A stretch of 64,000 nucleotides of DNA, from positions 1,860,001 to 1,924,000 of the forward strand of contig CBDDPH010000002.1 of the NCBI GenBank assembly GCA_965232265.1. The letters run 5' to 3'. Made by a program: the position numbers and the translations under genes. This DNA comes from VXRD01 sp965232265. GTDB taxonomy: Bacteria > Latescibacterota > UBA2968. This document shows, piece by piece, positions 1-7,960 of the stretch; within the stretch, counting starts at the first letter, position 1; every line of letters starts with the position of its first letter. The notes beneath the pieces are model-generated. The model had not been told where the DNA came from. It was given only the letters and a program-made list of their open reading frames with translations, and did no database searches.

Positions 1-789
1 CGATTTGGATACAACATGGACAGAGCCACACCCCTTGAAGAGGGTATTGTATGGGGTGCAGAAAATGGATTTCGCTATATCGACTTTCAGGCCGATATGC
101 CCCCTAATAATCTCGCTTCTTTTGACAATGCGCGCGTAAAACGCATTCGAGATCTGTGCGAGAAACACGGAGTGCAAATCGGCGTACACCCCTCTTCCGC
201 CATTAACAATGCCGAATACGTGCCGATATTATCCGAAGCAGTCGATGTCTATGTAAACGCCAATTTTGATCTGGCAGTTCAGTTGGGATGCGGCTGGATT
301 GTCGGCCATGGGGGCTATCACTTTGGCGATATAGCCTCGCGCCGGGATGCTGCCATAGAACGCATGAAACGACTGGTACACAGGGCGGAAAAAACCGACG
401 TAGCGATCTATTTTGAAAACCACAACCTGGAACCCGAACACGCCGAAATTCACTACTTGCCGCACAACATCGAGGAGACGCAGTGGTTTTTTGATGCCAT
501 TCAATCCGATCACTTCAAGTGGGCTTTCAACGTCGCGCACGGACATCTCGTGCCCGAAGGCTGGGGTGGATTTCTCGACGCATTTGGCGTAGATAACATC
601 GGCCAGGTACGCGTCAATGACAACAGTGGCGATCGCGAAATACACCTGGTACCAGGAGAAGGAACAATCGATTTTGACGCGCTCTTCAAACGCTTAAATG
701 CCATGGGCTATGACGGATGGTTCAGCCTGGGCTTTGGAAATGCAACCGACAAAATTCGCATCAAAAATGAGTTTGAAAAAATGCTATAA
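1..789 (+). CDS. Sugar phosphate isomerase/epimerase-like TIM barrel (5' end outside window)
   Basis: Xylose-isomerase-like TIM-barrel protein. The reading frame is open to base 1 (RFGYN precedes the ATG at 16), and family members usually begin a few residues before such a segment, so the true start probably lies just outside the window. Likely metal ligands are visible in FENHNL (Glu then His), the AFNVAHGH segment and late acidic residues near the VPGEG segment. Members act on sugars, sugar phosphates or inositol derivatives; the substrate is not predictable here. It ends 12 nt before a sulfotransferase gene whose ribosome site overlaps its stop codon, so the two are probably co-transcribed. 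Confidence 0.8.
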   Translation, partial: RFGYNMDRATPLEEGIVWGAENGFRYIDFQADMPPNNLASFDNARVKRIRDLCEKHGVQIGVHPSSAINNAEYVPILSEAVDVYVNANFDLAVQLGCGWIVGHGGYHFGDIASRRDAAIERMKRLVHRAEKTDVAIYFENHNLEPEHAEIHYLPHNIEETQWFFDAIQSDHFKWAFNVAHGHLVPEGWGGFLDAFGVDNIGQVRVNDNSGDREIHLVPGEGTIDFDALFKRLNAMGYDGWFSLGFGNATDKIRIKNEFEKML

Positions 790-801
790 GGAGGAAAAAC
801 A

Positions 802-1524
802 TTGTCTTTAGTTACAGTTATCGGACGTGGGCACTCGGGCACGCGCTTGATTTCCCACACGCTCTATGCCAGCGGTATGTACATGGGACGCTTGATCAAT
901 GCATCGGGCGATAAAATGCCTCCCCAGGCGCTGTACGATGCGTGTCGCGTAATGGCAAAATACGTGAAATGGAATGGCGATCTATCGTGGGATTTTGATG
1001 ACCTGCACACCATGGACATCGATCCCGAATTTATCCACCTCGTCGAAACCTATTTGCAAGACGTGCTTCCCCCCAGAAATCGGTATGAGAACTACGGATG
1101 GAAATTACCGGAAACCACACTGGTCTATCCGTGGATTGTGCGCCTGTTTCCCGATGCAAAATACATTCACTGGGTGCGCGATCCCCGCGACTGCACCTTA
1201 AGTGGGCACAAAACAGATGATTTGCGCGACTTCGATATTCAATATCCGCACACAGACGACATACGCAAACGGCGGGCAATCTCCTGGTTGTATCAGTATG
1301 AAATCATGAAATCCACGCCCGTGCCCAAACACTGTATCACCGTGCGATTTGAGGATGCGATATTAAATCAGGATGAGACATTTGCGCGGGTGGAGAAATT
1401 TCTCGGATTTCCATTGGGCAAAGTAATCGTGCGTCCCGATTCTGTGGGCAGGTGGAAAACCGATGATGGCGTCCATGATTTTGAGTTTTTGCATCCCGCG
1501 ATGAAAGAATACCAATACATTTAG
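802..1524 (+). CDS. Sulfotransferase family protein
   Basis: A 240-aa P-loop protein. GRGHSGTR at residues 8-15 matches the 5'-phosphosulfate-binding loop of PAPS-dependent sulfotransferases, and WVRDPRDC around residue 128 matches the 3'-phosphate-binding Arg/Ser region. The start is TTG at 802, chosen because TAAGGAGG sits at 786-793 with good spacing and the P-loop is at the expected distance from it. There is no signal peptide, so it is cytosolic. A sulfotransferase next to an isomerase-like enzyme suggests modification of a sugar or small metabolite; the acceptor is unknown. Distant nucleotide kinases share the P-loop, but the whole-length pattern favours sulfotransferase. Confidence 0.75.
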   Translation: MSLVTVIGRGHSGTRLISHTLYASGMYMGRLINASGDKMPPQALYDACRVMAKYVKWNGDLSWDFDDLHTMDIDPEFIHLVETYLQDVLPPRNRYENYGWKLPETTLVYPWIVRLFPDAKYIHWVRDPRDCTLSGHKTDDLRDFDIQYPHTDDIRKRRAISWLYQYEIMKSTPVPKHCITVRFEDAILNQDETFARVEKFLGFPLGKVIVRPDSVGRWKTDDGVHDFEFLHPAMKEYQYI

Positions 1525-1536
1525 AAGCGCATCTCA

Positions 1537-3507
1537 TTACCACGCGACATGGATCATGTGCCCCTGTCCGTGGAACCAGATCCAATCCACAACAACACCG
1601 ATTGCCGTGCCCGCCATATAAGCGACCATCATCCCCAGAAATAGCGGAATTAACCTGCGGTAGCGCTCCAGGCCGCCGAGCCGCAACACAATCGTCTTCA
1701 AAGCCCAAACAAGAAAAATCGTCAGCGTCGTATTGCGAAGCGGTGCAGAAGCTGAAATCGTAAACCCAATCGGATGAAGCGGAAACCCCGGAAACCGATA
1801 CCGCAAGAAAAACAACAAGCCCGTAAATGCGGCGCCGATCCCCAAAAAACCGATGCGATCCCAACTCGTGCCCATTGTCCCGGCTTGAATGCGCCCTGCA
1901 GCGAGCCGGTTAAACCCCGCCAGATTCAGTGCTCCAATACCCCGAAAACTCACAGTCCCAAAATTGTAACTCCCCATGACGTAATAGCCGTAATACAGAA
2001 TAACGCCCACCGCCATCGCAGCCCCGATCAACGCCCCCAACATCACGCCCGGCGCGAGCAATTTGCGCCACCTGCGATTTATCGCCATCCCCAACCTGGG
2101 CACATGCGCCATAGGCGTCATCGCAAACGTCTTGGCATCGCATGCAAACGCATTGGTCAGCGTCAAAATCACCGCACTACCCGGCCCCATGCCCAAAACG
2201 CCGAACAAATGCCAGGTAAAAGCCTGTGCCGTGATCGGTCCTCGCAAAAATATAAGCCCGCTCTCCACCATAATCCGCGCCAATCCCAAATACAAGACCA
2301 GCGTAGCAAAATAAAATGCCAGAATGGGGCCCCAGGCCATACCCGCGCTTTTCAACCACAATAAAAGATATACAGAACAACTCAGCATCATCCACACAGA
2401 GGTTCGATACGACATCAATTCCTCAGTATCATCCACGCGATCATCTCCCCAGAACGCTTTGCGAAAAACATCCCGCAAATGCGACCGCGCAATCCACAGA
2501 CCCCAGCCGACAAAAACGATCATCCCCCCAAAACTCTGCCACCCCACCGCCGCGTGGAAAGACCCCCACGGATCCACACTCCCCACTTCCAGGCCAATGC
2601 GATTGAACACCCCGGCCTGCACAATAGCCAGCACGTGAAAAAACCAGATTGAAAACAGCACTTCCAGATTCGTAAAATAGCCAAACACCAGTGTCAAAAT
2701 ACTGAACCGCAATTCAAAAGGCGGAAAACCCCGCGCAAGTGGCAACAATTTAGCCGCAAAATTCCCACTCAAAATGGGCGGCGGCGGCACAGCCACATAA
2801 AACCAGGTGAGCATAAACCAGCAAATAATCAGAAAAGTGACCGCAAATCCCACCAGAAAAAATCGCGACCGCACCAGAGATGAAAGCGTGCCGTGCGTCC
2901 CAGACACACCCGTCAGTTCCAAAAGCGCACGCGCCACGGGAAACGCCAACCGCTCATGCGCCATCCACTGCTTTCGCAAAATCACACTCAAGCAGAGATT
3001 GACCCCCAGGATAGCACCCAAAAAAGTGCCCCACCAGAACAGCGGGGCAATCCACAAACGCCACGGAAATCCCTCTCCGGGCGGCAATCCCTCGTAAAAA
3101 TGCGTCACAGCCGTGCGATCATTTACCACAGCCCACCCCGGCAAATGCGGCAACAGCAACTCGCCCCACCGGTTCTCTGCCGACGCAAAATAATGCGGCA
3201 TGGTGAGTGCTTCGAGAAAATAGTTCGACAACCACTCGCCCTGCATACACGCGGCCACGATGCCTATGCAACACACGACCAGCAGCTCAGAAGGCGATAA
3301 GCTGCGCCGTCCCAGAAACAGATTGCCCACCAGCAAAAATAAATACGGAATGAGCAAAGCCACGGACAAATGCGCGTGATCAGCGCGTGTGGAATGCAGC
3401 ACCAGACTCGCGTACACAGGCCAAAAATTGACCCACGCCGCCATGACCAGACCGATTATCAAGGATCGGCGTGTCACTTTTGATAGAATAGTAATCTTCA
3501 AATTCAA
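1537..3507 (-). CDS. DUF6785-type polytopic membrane protein
   Basis: A 656-aa integral membrane protein with about 12-14 hydrophobic segments and short charged loops. The N-terminus is a basic stretch followed by a first membrane helix near residues 14-35. Sequence style (WVNFWPVY near the N-terminus, MAHERLAFPVARALLELTG after the fourth helix, IMVESGLIFLRGP in the middle) matches the DUF6785 family, which is distantly related to oligopeptide/metal transporters of the OPT type. The transported substrate is unknown. It is convergent with the sulfotransferase gene, only 12 nt apart, and is transcribed alone. The start ATG at 3507 precedes the first membrane helix by a normal distance. Confidence 0.7.
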   Translation of the reverse strand: MNLKITILSKVTRRSLIIGLVMAAWVNFWPVYASLVLHSTRADHAHLSVALLIPYLFLLVGNLFLGRRSLSPSELLVVCCIGIVAACMQGEWLSNYFLEALTMPHYFASAENRWGELLLPHLPGWAVVNDRTAVTHFYEGLPPGEGFPWRLWIAPLFWWGTFLGAILGVNLCLSVILRKQWMAHERLAFPVARALLELTGVSGTHGTLSSLVRSRFFLVGFAVTFLIICWFMLTWFYVAVPPPPILSGNFAAKLLPLARGFPPFELRFSILTLVFGYFTNLEVLFSIWFFHVLAIVQAGVFNRIGLEVGSVDPWGSFHAAVGWQSFGGMIVFVGWGLWIARSHLRDVFRKAFWGDDRVDDTEELMSYRTSVWMMLSCSVYLLLWLKSAGMAWGPILAFYFATLVLYLGLARIMVESGLIFLRGPITAQAFTWHLFGVLGMGPGSAVILTLTNAFACDAKTFAMTPMAHVPRLGMAINRRWRKLLAPGVMLGALIGAAMAVGVILYYGYYVMGSYNFGTVSFRGIGALNLAGFNRLAAGRIQAGTMGTSWDRIGFLGIGAAFTGLLFFLRYRFPGFPLHPIGFTISASAPLRNTTLTIFLVWALKTIVLRLGGLERYRRLIPLFLGMMVAYMAGTAIGVVVDWIWFHGQGHMIHVAW

Positions 3508-3603
3508 CCTTTTTTTAATATTGCCGAAAATAAAGTTTTATCAAAATAAGACGGGATTTGAAAAAGGCAAGGCTACTCTTTCAAAATCTGAGTATATTAT
3601 GTT

Positions 3604-3633
3604 GGATCGCGGATGAAGCGGATTGTGCGGATT
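3604..3633 (+). repeat. Left copy of GGATCGCGGAT repeat
   Basis: GGATCGCGGAT at 3604-3614 is followed by two further GCGGATT units. The reverse complement of the same 11-mer is at 4441-4451, also followed (on the minus strand) by GCGGATT units. The two copies bracket the CRISPR-like repeats and the toxin-antitoxin pair in opposite orientation. Confidence 0.55.
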
Positions 3634-3638
3634 AGAGA

Positions 3639-3801
3639 TTGCAGATAGCATAGTGGGCGTGGATTGAAATTTTGACCGATACGATCATATACCATATATT
3701 TTGAGTCGCGTCCTACACGGGAGTGTGGATTGAAACTATTGTGATAAACATTTTCGTCTTTATTGCCATGGTCGCTCCCTATACGGGGGCGGGATTGATA
3801 C
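3639..3801 (+). CRISPR. Degenerate CRISPR array remnant (type I-C-like repeats, 2 spacers)
   Basis: Three repeat units end in or near GTGGATTGAAAC. The central unit (3705-3736, 32 nt) begins GTCGCGTCC and ends GTGTGGATTGAAAC; the last (3771-3801) begins GTCGCTCCC and has lost one base (GGGATTGATAC); the first (3639-3670) keeps only its 3' half. These resemble the 32-nt type I-C consensus, with complementary CTCCC and GGGAG-like arms. The two spacers, 3671-3704 and 3737-3770, are both exactly 34 nt and unlike each other. No cas gene is present in the window, and repeat decay suggests a dead or orphan array. The last repeat ends 9 nt before a toxin start codon. Confidence 0.6.
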
Positions 3802-3810
3802 AAAATAAAA

Positions 3811-4122
3811 ATGTTTGATATAGTCTGGGTAAAAAATAAAATCAAAGCTGGTGAGTACTACTTTTCGAGACATGGCGATAGGGAAAGACAAAATGACAAC
3901 TTGACTATTGCTGAAGTAGAAGAAGCTCTACTGACGGGACGAATTCTTGAGCAGTACGAAGACACGGGCAGAGGGGATAGTTGCCTGGTAGCAGGTTTTA
4001 CGACACATGGCAAACCTCTGCATATTGTGTGTGGCGAAATTGAGAACCGCGTGATCATTATTACCGTCTATATTCCAACGCCACCAAAATTCACAACTCC
4101 TTATGAACGAGGTTCAGGATGA
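3811..4122 (+). CDS. DUF4258 domain protein, probable toxin of a type II toxin-antitoxin pair
   Basis: A 103-aa protein with the DUF4258 pattern: SRHGDRERQND near residue 20, an ITAEVEEAL-like helix, LIVCGE-like central strand and a C-terminal VITVY strand. DUF4258 proteins resemble RelE/BrnT-type ribonuclease toxins. Its stop codon overlaps the start of a YgiT-type zinc-finger gene (ATGA), a usual arrangement for a toxin followed by an MqsA-like antitoxin. No clear Shine-Dalgarno site precedes the ATG; the 30 bases upstream are the last degenerate CRISPR-like repeat. Function is inferred from family and neighbour. Confidence 0.75.
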   Translation: MFDIVWVKNKIKAGEYYFSRHGDRERQNDNLTIAEVEEALLTGRILEQYEDTGRGDSCLVAGFTTHGKPLHIVCGEIENRVIIITVYIPTPPKFTTPYERGSG

Positions 4123-4379
4123 AAACAGGATGTGCTTTCTGTGGTCATAAAGAACTCCAGCCTCGCCAAACGCAATATATTTACCGGTACGATGGCAAAT
4201 TCCTTATTGTGGATGATGTGCCCTGTCTCCAGTGCGCGTATTGCGGCGAGCAATATTTTGAAGGTCAGGTATTGCGGGATATTGAAAAACGATTCAACGA
4301 ACTTCATGTTCAGGGTCAGAAAGCGAGCAAGGAGGTTCAGATTCCCGTAGAGCACTTCAAGGACCTTTGCCGAGCCTAA
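4119..4379 (+). CDS. YgiT-type zinc finger protein, probable antitoxin
   Basis: An 86-aa protein with CAFC at residues 5-8 and CAYC near residue 40, the two CxxC knuckles of the MqsA/YgiT N-terminal zinc finger. It lacks the long C-terminal helix-turn-helix region of full MqsA, so it is the short form usually paired with DUF4258 toxins. It overlaps the toxin gene by 4 nt and should be translationally coupled to it. Its expected role is to bind and silence the toxin and possibly repress the operon; whether it binds DNA is unclear. Confidence 0.75.
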   Translation: MKTGCAFCGHKELQPRQTQYIYRYDGKFLIVDDVPCLQCAYCGEQYFEGQVLRDIEKRFNELHVQGQKASKEVQIPVEHFKDLCRA

Positions 4380-4412
4380 ATGAAAAAAGAGAACAGGACA
4401 CCGGACCGGTTT

Positions 4413-4451
4413 AATCCGCGCCATCCCTTAATCCGCGTCAATCCGCGATCC
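4413..4451 (-). repeat. Right (inverted) copy of GGATCGCGGAT repeat
   Basis: Read on the minus strand, GGATCGCGGAT is followed by GCGGATT twice, the mirror of the copy at 3604-3633. The stop codon of the RND gene (4428-4430) falls inside it, so the repeat abuts or has replaced the original end of that gene. Confidence 0.5.
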
Positions 4452-7400
4452 CACTGCGACAACGCGTCTGGCAAATTGGGAGAGGTCATCCATTAGGGAA
4501 TACATCGTGGGCAGGAGAACAAGTGTCAGAATTGTCGAAATGGACAACCCCGATACAACGACCAGACCGATGGGACCCCAGCGGCGGGCTGTGCCTTCTG
4601 CATGGCCAAAAAGCATCGGAATAACCAGCGGCATCAGGCCAATAATGGTGGTCGTAGCGGTCATCATAATCGGACGCAAGCGATCTTGTCCACCGCGGAT
4701 AATGGCATCGCGGCGAACAAGCCCCTGTTTTCGGTATCTGTTGATATGATCGACCAGAACAATGCCATTATTCACCACAATACCAAAAAGCACGAGAAGG
4801 CCGTACTTCGCATTGCTATCCATAGCGATCTTGAACGTGTAGAGGCCGAGTGCAACGCCGATAAATGCGAAAAAGATACAGAACATAATGGTGAGGGGAT
4901 GGACGTAGGATTCAAAGAGCGAGGCCATAATAATATAAATGAGAATCAGCGCGAAAATCATCGTCTCAAAATCCTGATCCCGTTCTGCATCCATAGACTT
5001 GAAACGGCGGTCCATCTGATAGGTATATCCATCGGGCAGGGGCACGTTTTCCATGCGTGCTTTCATAATCTGCCCCACGCTGAATACTGCTTTTTGCTCT
5101 GTACTGGCAAACACAGTGAGCGTGGGCATGCGGTCTTCGCGGGAAATGGCATTGGGCCCCTGTATGAGATTGAAATCCGCCAGACTTGAGAACGTGACCA
5201 TCCCACCCTTATTGCTTTCAAACGCCGTTGTTTTGAGCTGCTCCAGATTAGCGCGATCTTCTTCGCGGAGTTGAACGGTAATATCGATCTCGCCAATGGG
5301 TGTTTTGAAGTGTGAAGCCCCGCGTGACCCGAGTGCCGAAGCGATATTCGTAGCAATATCGCGCGGAGAAATGCCATACCGCTGTGCTCGTTCGCGATTT
5401 ACAACCACGCGAATCTCTTCCATACCCGTCTCAAGACTGGTCTCAATCTCGTGAACGCCGGGCATGCCCTGCATGCTCATTTCAATATCCTCAGCCAGAA
5501 CCTCCAGAATTTCCTGCTTTCGCCCTTTGAGTTCAACACCCACCCCCGCAGTCCCGCCCGACTTGCCTCCGCGAGATCTGAAACGCACACCGGGAATATC
5601 CTTTGGAAGAAGCGCGATGATCCTGTGCTGAACTTCGTCTGTCGTCAATTTGCTTTCCTCTGCAGGCGTGAGATAAATAGTCAAAAGTGCGTTTCTCTTT
5701 CCCTGGCGATTACCCGTATTGAACTTCGTCGCAATGGCCTCTATGTCCAGTTCCTCCTTCAGGGGAATAAGGATATCTTCGGCGATTTTGAACGTATGAC
5801 TCGCCTGCGCCAAATCGTACGTGCGGGGCATTTCCACTGTCAGCCTGATCGCACGTGTGGGTTGATAGCGGAAGGGTTCTTGTTCTATTTTCCCATAAAT
5901 GTGATTGCCAAAAAAAAGAAGAACACACGCAACGGATAGCGTTGCCCAGCGATAGTGCAAAGTATTGGCGACCACTCTCGCGTACAGTGCTCTGGCACCT
6001 ATGCGGCGGTAACGAAAATACAAAAAAATCGCCAGTGCAATTGCCGCGGGAAAACCAATTTGGGCAAAGAAAGGTAGAGCAGCGATAGTACTCGCAATTG
6101 CGTCCCACAGACCCGCGTAATCTATTTTACTGAAATCCGTATAATAGATATACGCGCCCACCCCGACAATGGCCGCGAGCACAAAAATGCTCTTGAGAAC
6201 GCGATCAAGCGTTTGACCACCTTTATCGAAAGCGCGAGATGCAGCCAACGGAATCAGGGAAAGCGCGACACAAAACGAGGCGATCACAGACACGACAACT
6301 GTCACGGAGAACTGCCGCATAAAGAGCGAAGTGCCCGAATCAGTTACAAAAATGACCGGTACAAATACACACACAGTCGTAAGCGTAGCAGCCAGAACCG
6401 GGAGACCGATCTCCTCACTGCCCTCAAGTGCTGCCTGTGTTGCACTCTGACCTTCGTCAAAACATTTGCGGAAAATATTCTCCAGAGCCACAACAGCGGG
6501 ATCCACGAGCATCCCAATAGCGACCATCAGGCCCATCATCGAAATCAAGTTCAAAGTGATATCAGTACCAGATTGCCGCAAAAAATACATGATGAGAAAC
6601 ACCGTGAGCGCGCTAATTGGAATGGCGGATCCAATGATGAGCGTACTGCGGAAGTTGCGGAGAAAAATAAATATGGCAATAACGGCTAAGAGACCGCCCA
6701 TAATCGCCGATTGGCTGAGACTGGTGATGCTGGCAATAACATCAGTTGACTGATCTCGAACCAGAAGCATGCGAAGATTATCTTTGCCGACCTCCTCGTT
6801 GATGCGGACGAGTTCTTCGCGGGCGCGCTTGCAAACATCGACCATATTTGCCGTTGAAGATTTGTGCACAGAAAGATAGAGAGAAGGTGTGCCATCGAGG
6901 CGATCAAATCGACGAGCGGGGGGATAATCGTACGTAACCGATGCCACGTCGGACAGTGCCAGATTTGGGCGAATGGGCAGATTGCGAATCTGGTCAACGG
7001 TCTCAAACTCGCCCACACTTCGCACAGCAAATCGCCTGTCGCCATCGGTGACATAACCCGCAGATATATTGATATTATTTCTGCGAAGCGCGCGATTTAT
7101 CGTGCGAAAATCCAATTTGTGCGCGGTCAGAGCACGCTGATCGACCTCGACGAGGAGATCCTTTTGCTGTAACCCCCTCAATTCAACACTTGCCACGCCA
7201 TCGAGCCGCTGCAATCGCGGCAACAGGTGCTGGTTGTAAACCGCGATGAGAGCCTCGGGATCTTCACCGAGCCACGAAACAGTATATTCAAGCGCCGGAA
7301 TATCTTCCGTATCAAAACTTTTTATGCCAATATAATCCAAATCTTCGGGCAAATCTGCGCGAACCTGATCGAGCCTGTCGCGCAAATGAATGCCAACGAG

Positions 7401-7706
7401 ATCCATATCCGCATCCATTGCAAATTCCAGGCGAATGGTCGAAGATGACGCATTGGATGTGGATCCTATATTTTCAATACCTGGCATAGTGCCCAATATC
7501 TCTTCAACTGGGCGCGTGATAAACCGTTCGATTTCCTCTGGGGACGAAGAAGGATACCGAATAGACACAAAAAGGACCGGAAACGTCACGCTGGGCAAAT
7601 ATTCGAGCGGCAACTTGAATAGGGAAATAAAACCCATCACCACAAGACTAAGTGCGATCATGATCGTGCTGATGGGCTTAAAAATGGCAAAACGACTGAG
7701 TTTCAT
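4428..7706 (-). CDS. RND family efflux permease (AcrB/MexB-like)
   Basis: A 1092-aa inner-membrane proton/drug antiporter. The N-terminal amphipathic start (MKLSRFAIFKP) leads into TM1; periplasmic porter segments follow (PSSSPEEIERFITRPVEE), then TM2-6. In TM4 the usual DD proton-relay pair reads LVDP, so only one Asp is kept. Between TM6 and TM7, roughly residues 500-580, there are two extra hydrophobic stretches not found in standard AcrB. The C-terminal half has the usual MDRRFKSMDAERD region and GIVVNNGIVLVDHI. No membrane-fusion protein or outer-membrane channel gene is adjacent; transposon sequence lies where such partners would be expected. Substrate unknown. Confidence 0.9.
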   Translation of the reverse strand: MKLSRFAIFKPISTIMIALSLVVMGFISLFKLPLEYLPSVTFPVLFVSIRYPSSSPEEIERFITRPVEEILGTMPGIENIGSTSNASSSTIRLEFAMDADMDLVGIHLRDRLDQVRADLPEDLDYIGIKSFDTEDIPALEYTVSWLGEDPEALIAVYNQHLLPRLQRLDGVASVELRGLQQKDLLVEVDQRALTAHKLDFRTINRALRRNNINISAGYVTDGDRRFAVRSVGEFETVDQIRNLPIRPNLALSDVASVTYDYPPARRFDRLDGTPSLYLSVHKSSTANMVDVCKRAREELVRINEEVGKDNLRMLLVRDQSTDVIASITSLSQSAIMGGLLAVIAIFIFLRNFRSTLIIGSAIPISALTVFLIMYFLRQSGTDITLNLISMMGLMVAIGMLVDPAVVALENIFRKCFDEGQSATQAALEGSEEIGLPVLAATLTTVCVFVPVIFVTDSGTSLFMRQFSVTVVVSVIASFCVALSLIPLAASRAFDKGGQTLDRVLKSIFVLAAIVGVGAYIYYTDFSKIDYAGLWDAIASTIAALPFFAQIGFPAAIALAIFLYFRYRRIGARALYARVVANTLHYRWATLSVACVLLFFGNHIYGKIEQEPFRYQPTRAIRLTVEMPRTYDLAQASHTFKIAEDILIPLKEELDIEAIATKFNTGNRQGKRNALLTIYLTPAEESKLTTDEVQHRIIALLPKDIPGVRFRSRGGKSGGTAGVGVELKGRKQEILEVLAEDIEMSMQGMPGVHEIETSLETGMEEIRVVVNRERAQRYGISPRDIATNIASALGSRGASHFKTPIGEIDITVQLREEDRANLEQLKTTAFESNKGGMVTFSSLADFNLIQGPNAISREDRMPTLTVFASTEQKAVFSVGQIMKARMENVPLPDGYTYQMDRRFKSMDAERDQDFETMIFALILIYIIMASLFESYVHPLTIMFCIFFAFIGVALGLYTFKIAMDSNAKYGLLVLFGIVVNNGIVLVDHINRYRKQGLVRRDAIIRGGQDRLRPIMMTATTTIIGLMPLVIPMLFGHAEGTARRWGPIGLVVVSGLSISTILTLVLLPTMYSLMDDLSQFARRVVAVGSRIDAD

Positions 7707-7784
7707 ATCCTTTTACGACCTCTGCTCGGGATGCTGAAATATGCGAAACCGTGTTTTTTGACTACTTGTCGTCATTTGGGATTT

Positions 7785-7960
7785 ATATACGAGAGTAACC
7801 ACGTACACATAAACTGCTATCGCAGTTGTACACCGCAATAATGCACAGGGTTACCTTTGCAGTGATAATTCCTGCTTTATCGTCCTTTGCCTCAAAAGGT
7901 GAGGACTTACAGGGACTCCACAGGCGTTTGTGAACTGATCGGAACACGACCAATTATACA
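7785..7960 (-). ncRNA. Possible omega/reRNA of TnpB
   Basis: In IS200/IS605 elements the guide RNA comes from the 3' end of tnpB and the right end of the element. The corresponding region here contains a 6-bp hairpin with a TATC/GATA loop (7813-7828) shortly after the tnpB stop. The boundaries given are inferred from position only; no covariance comparison was possible. Confidence 0.3.

Noticed and set aside
7707..7775. Remains of a membrane-fusion protein gene before the RND permease
   Set aside because: A short frame ends at the RND start (ATGA), but it has only about 20 codons after a stop and no recognisable motif, so it cannot be supported.
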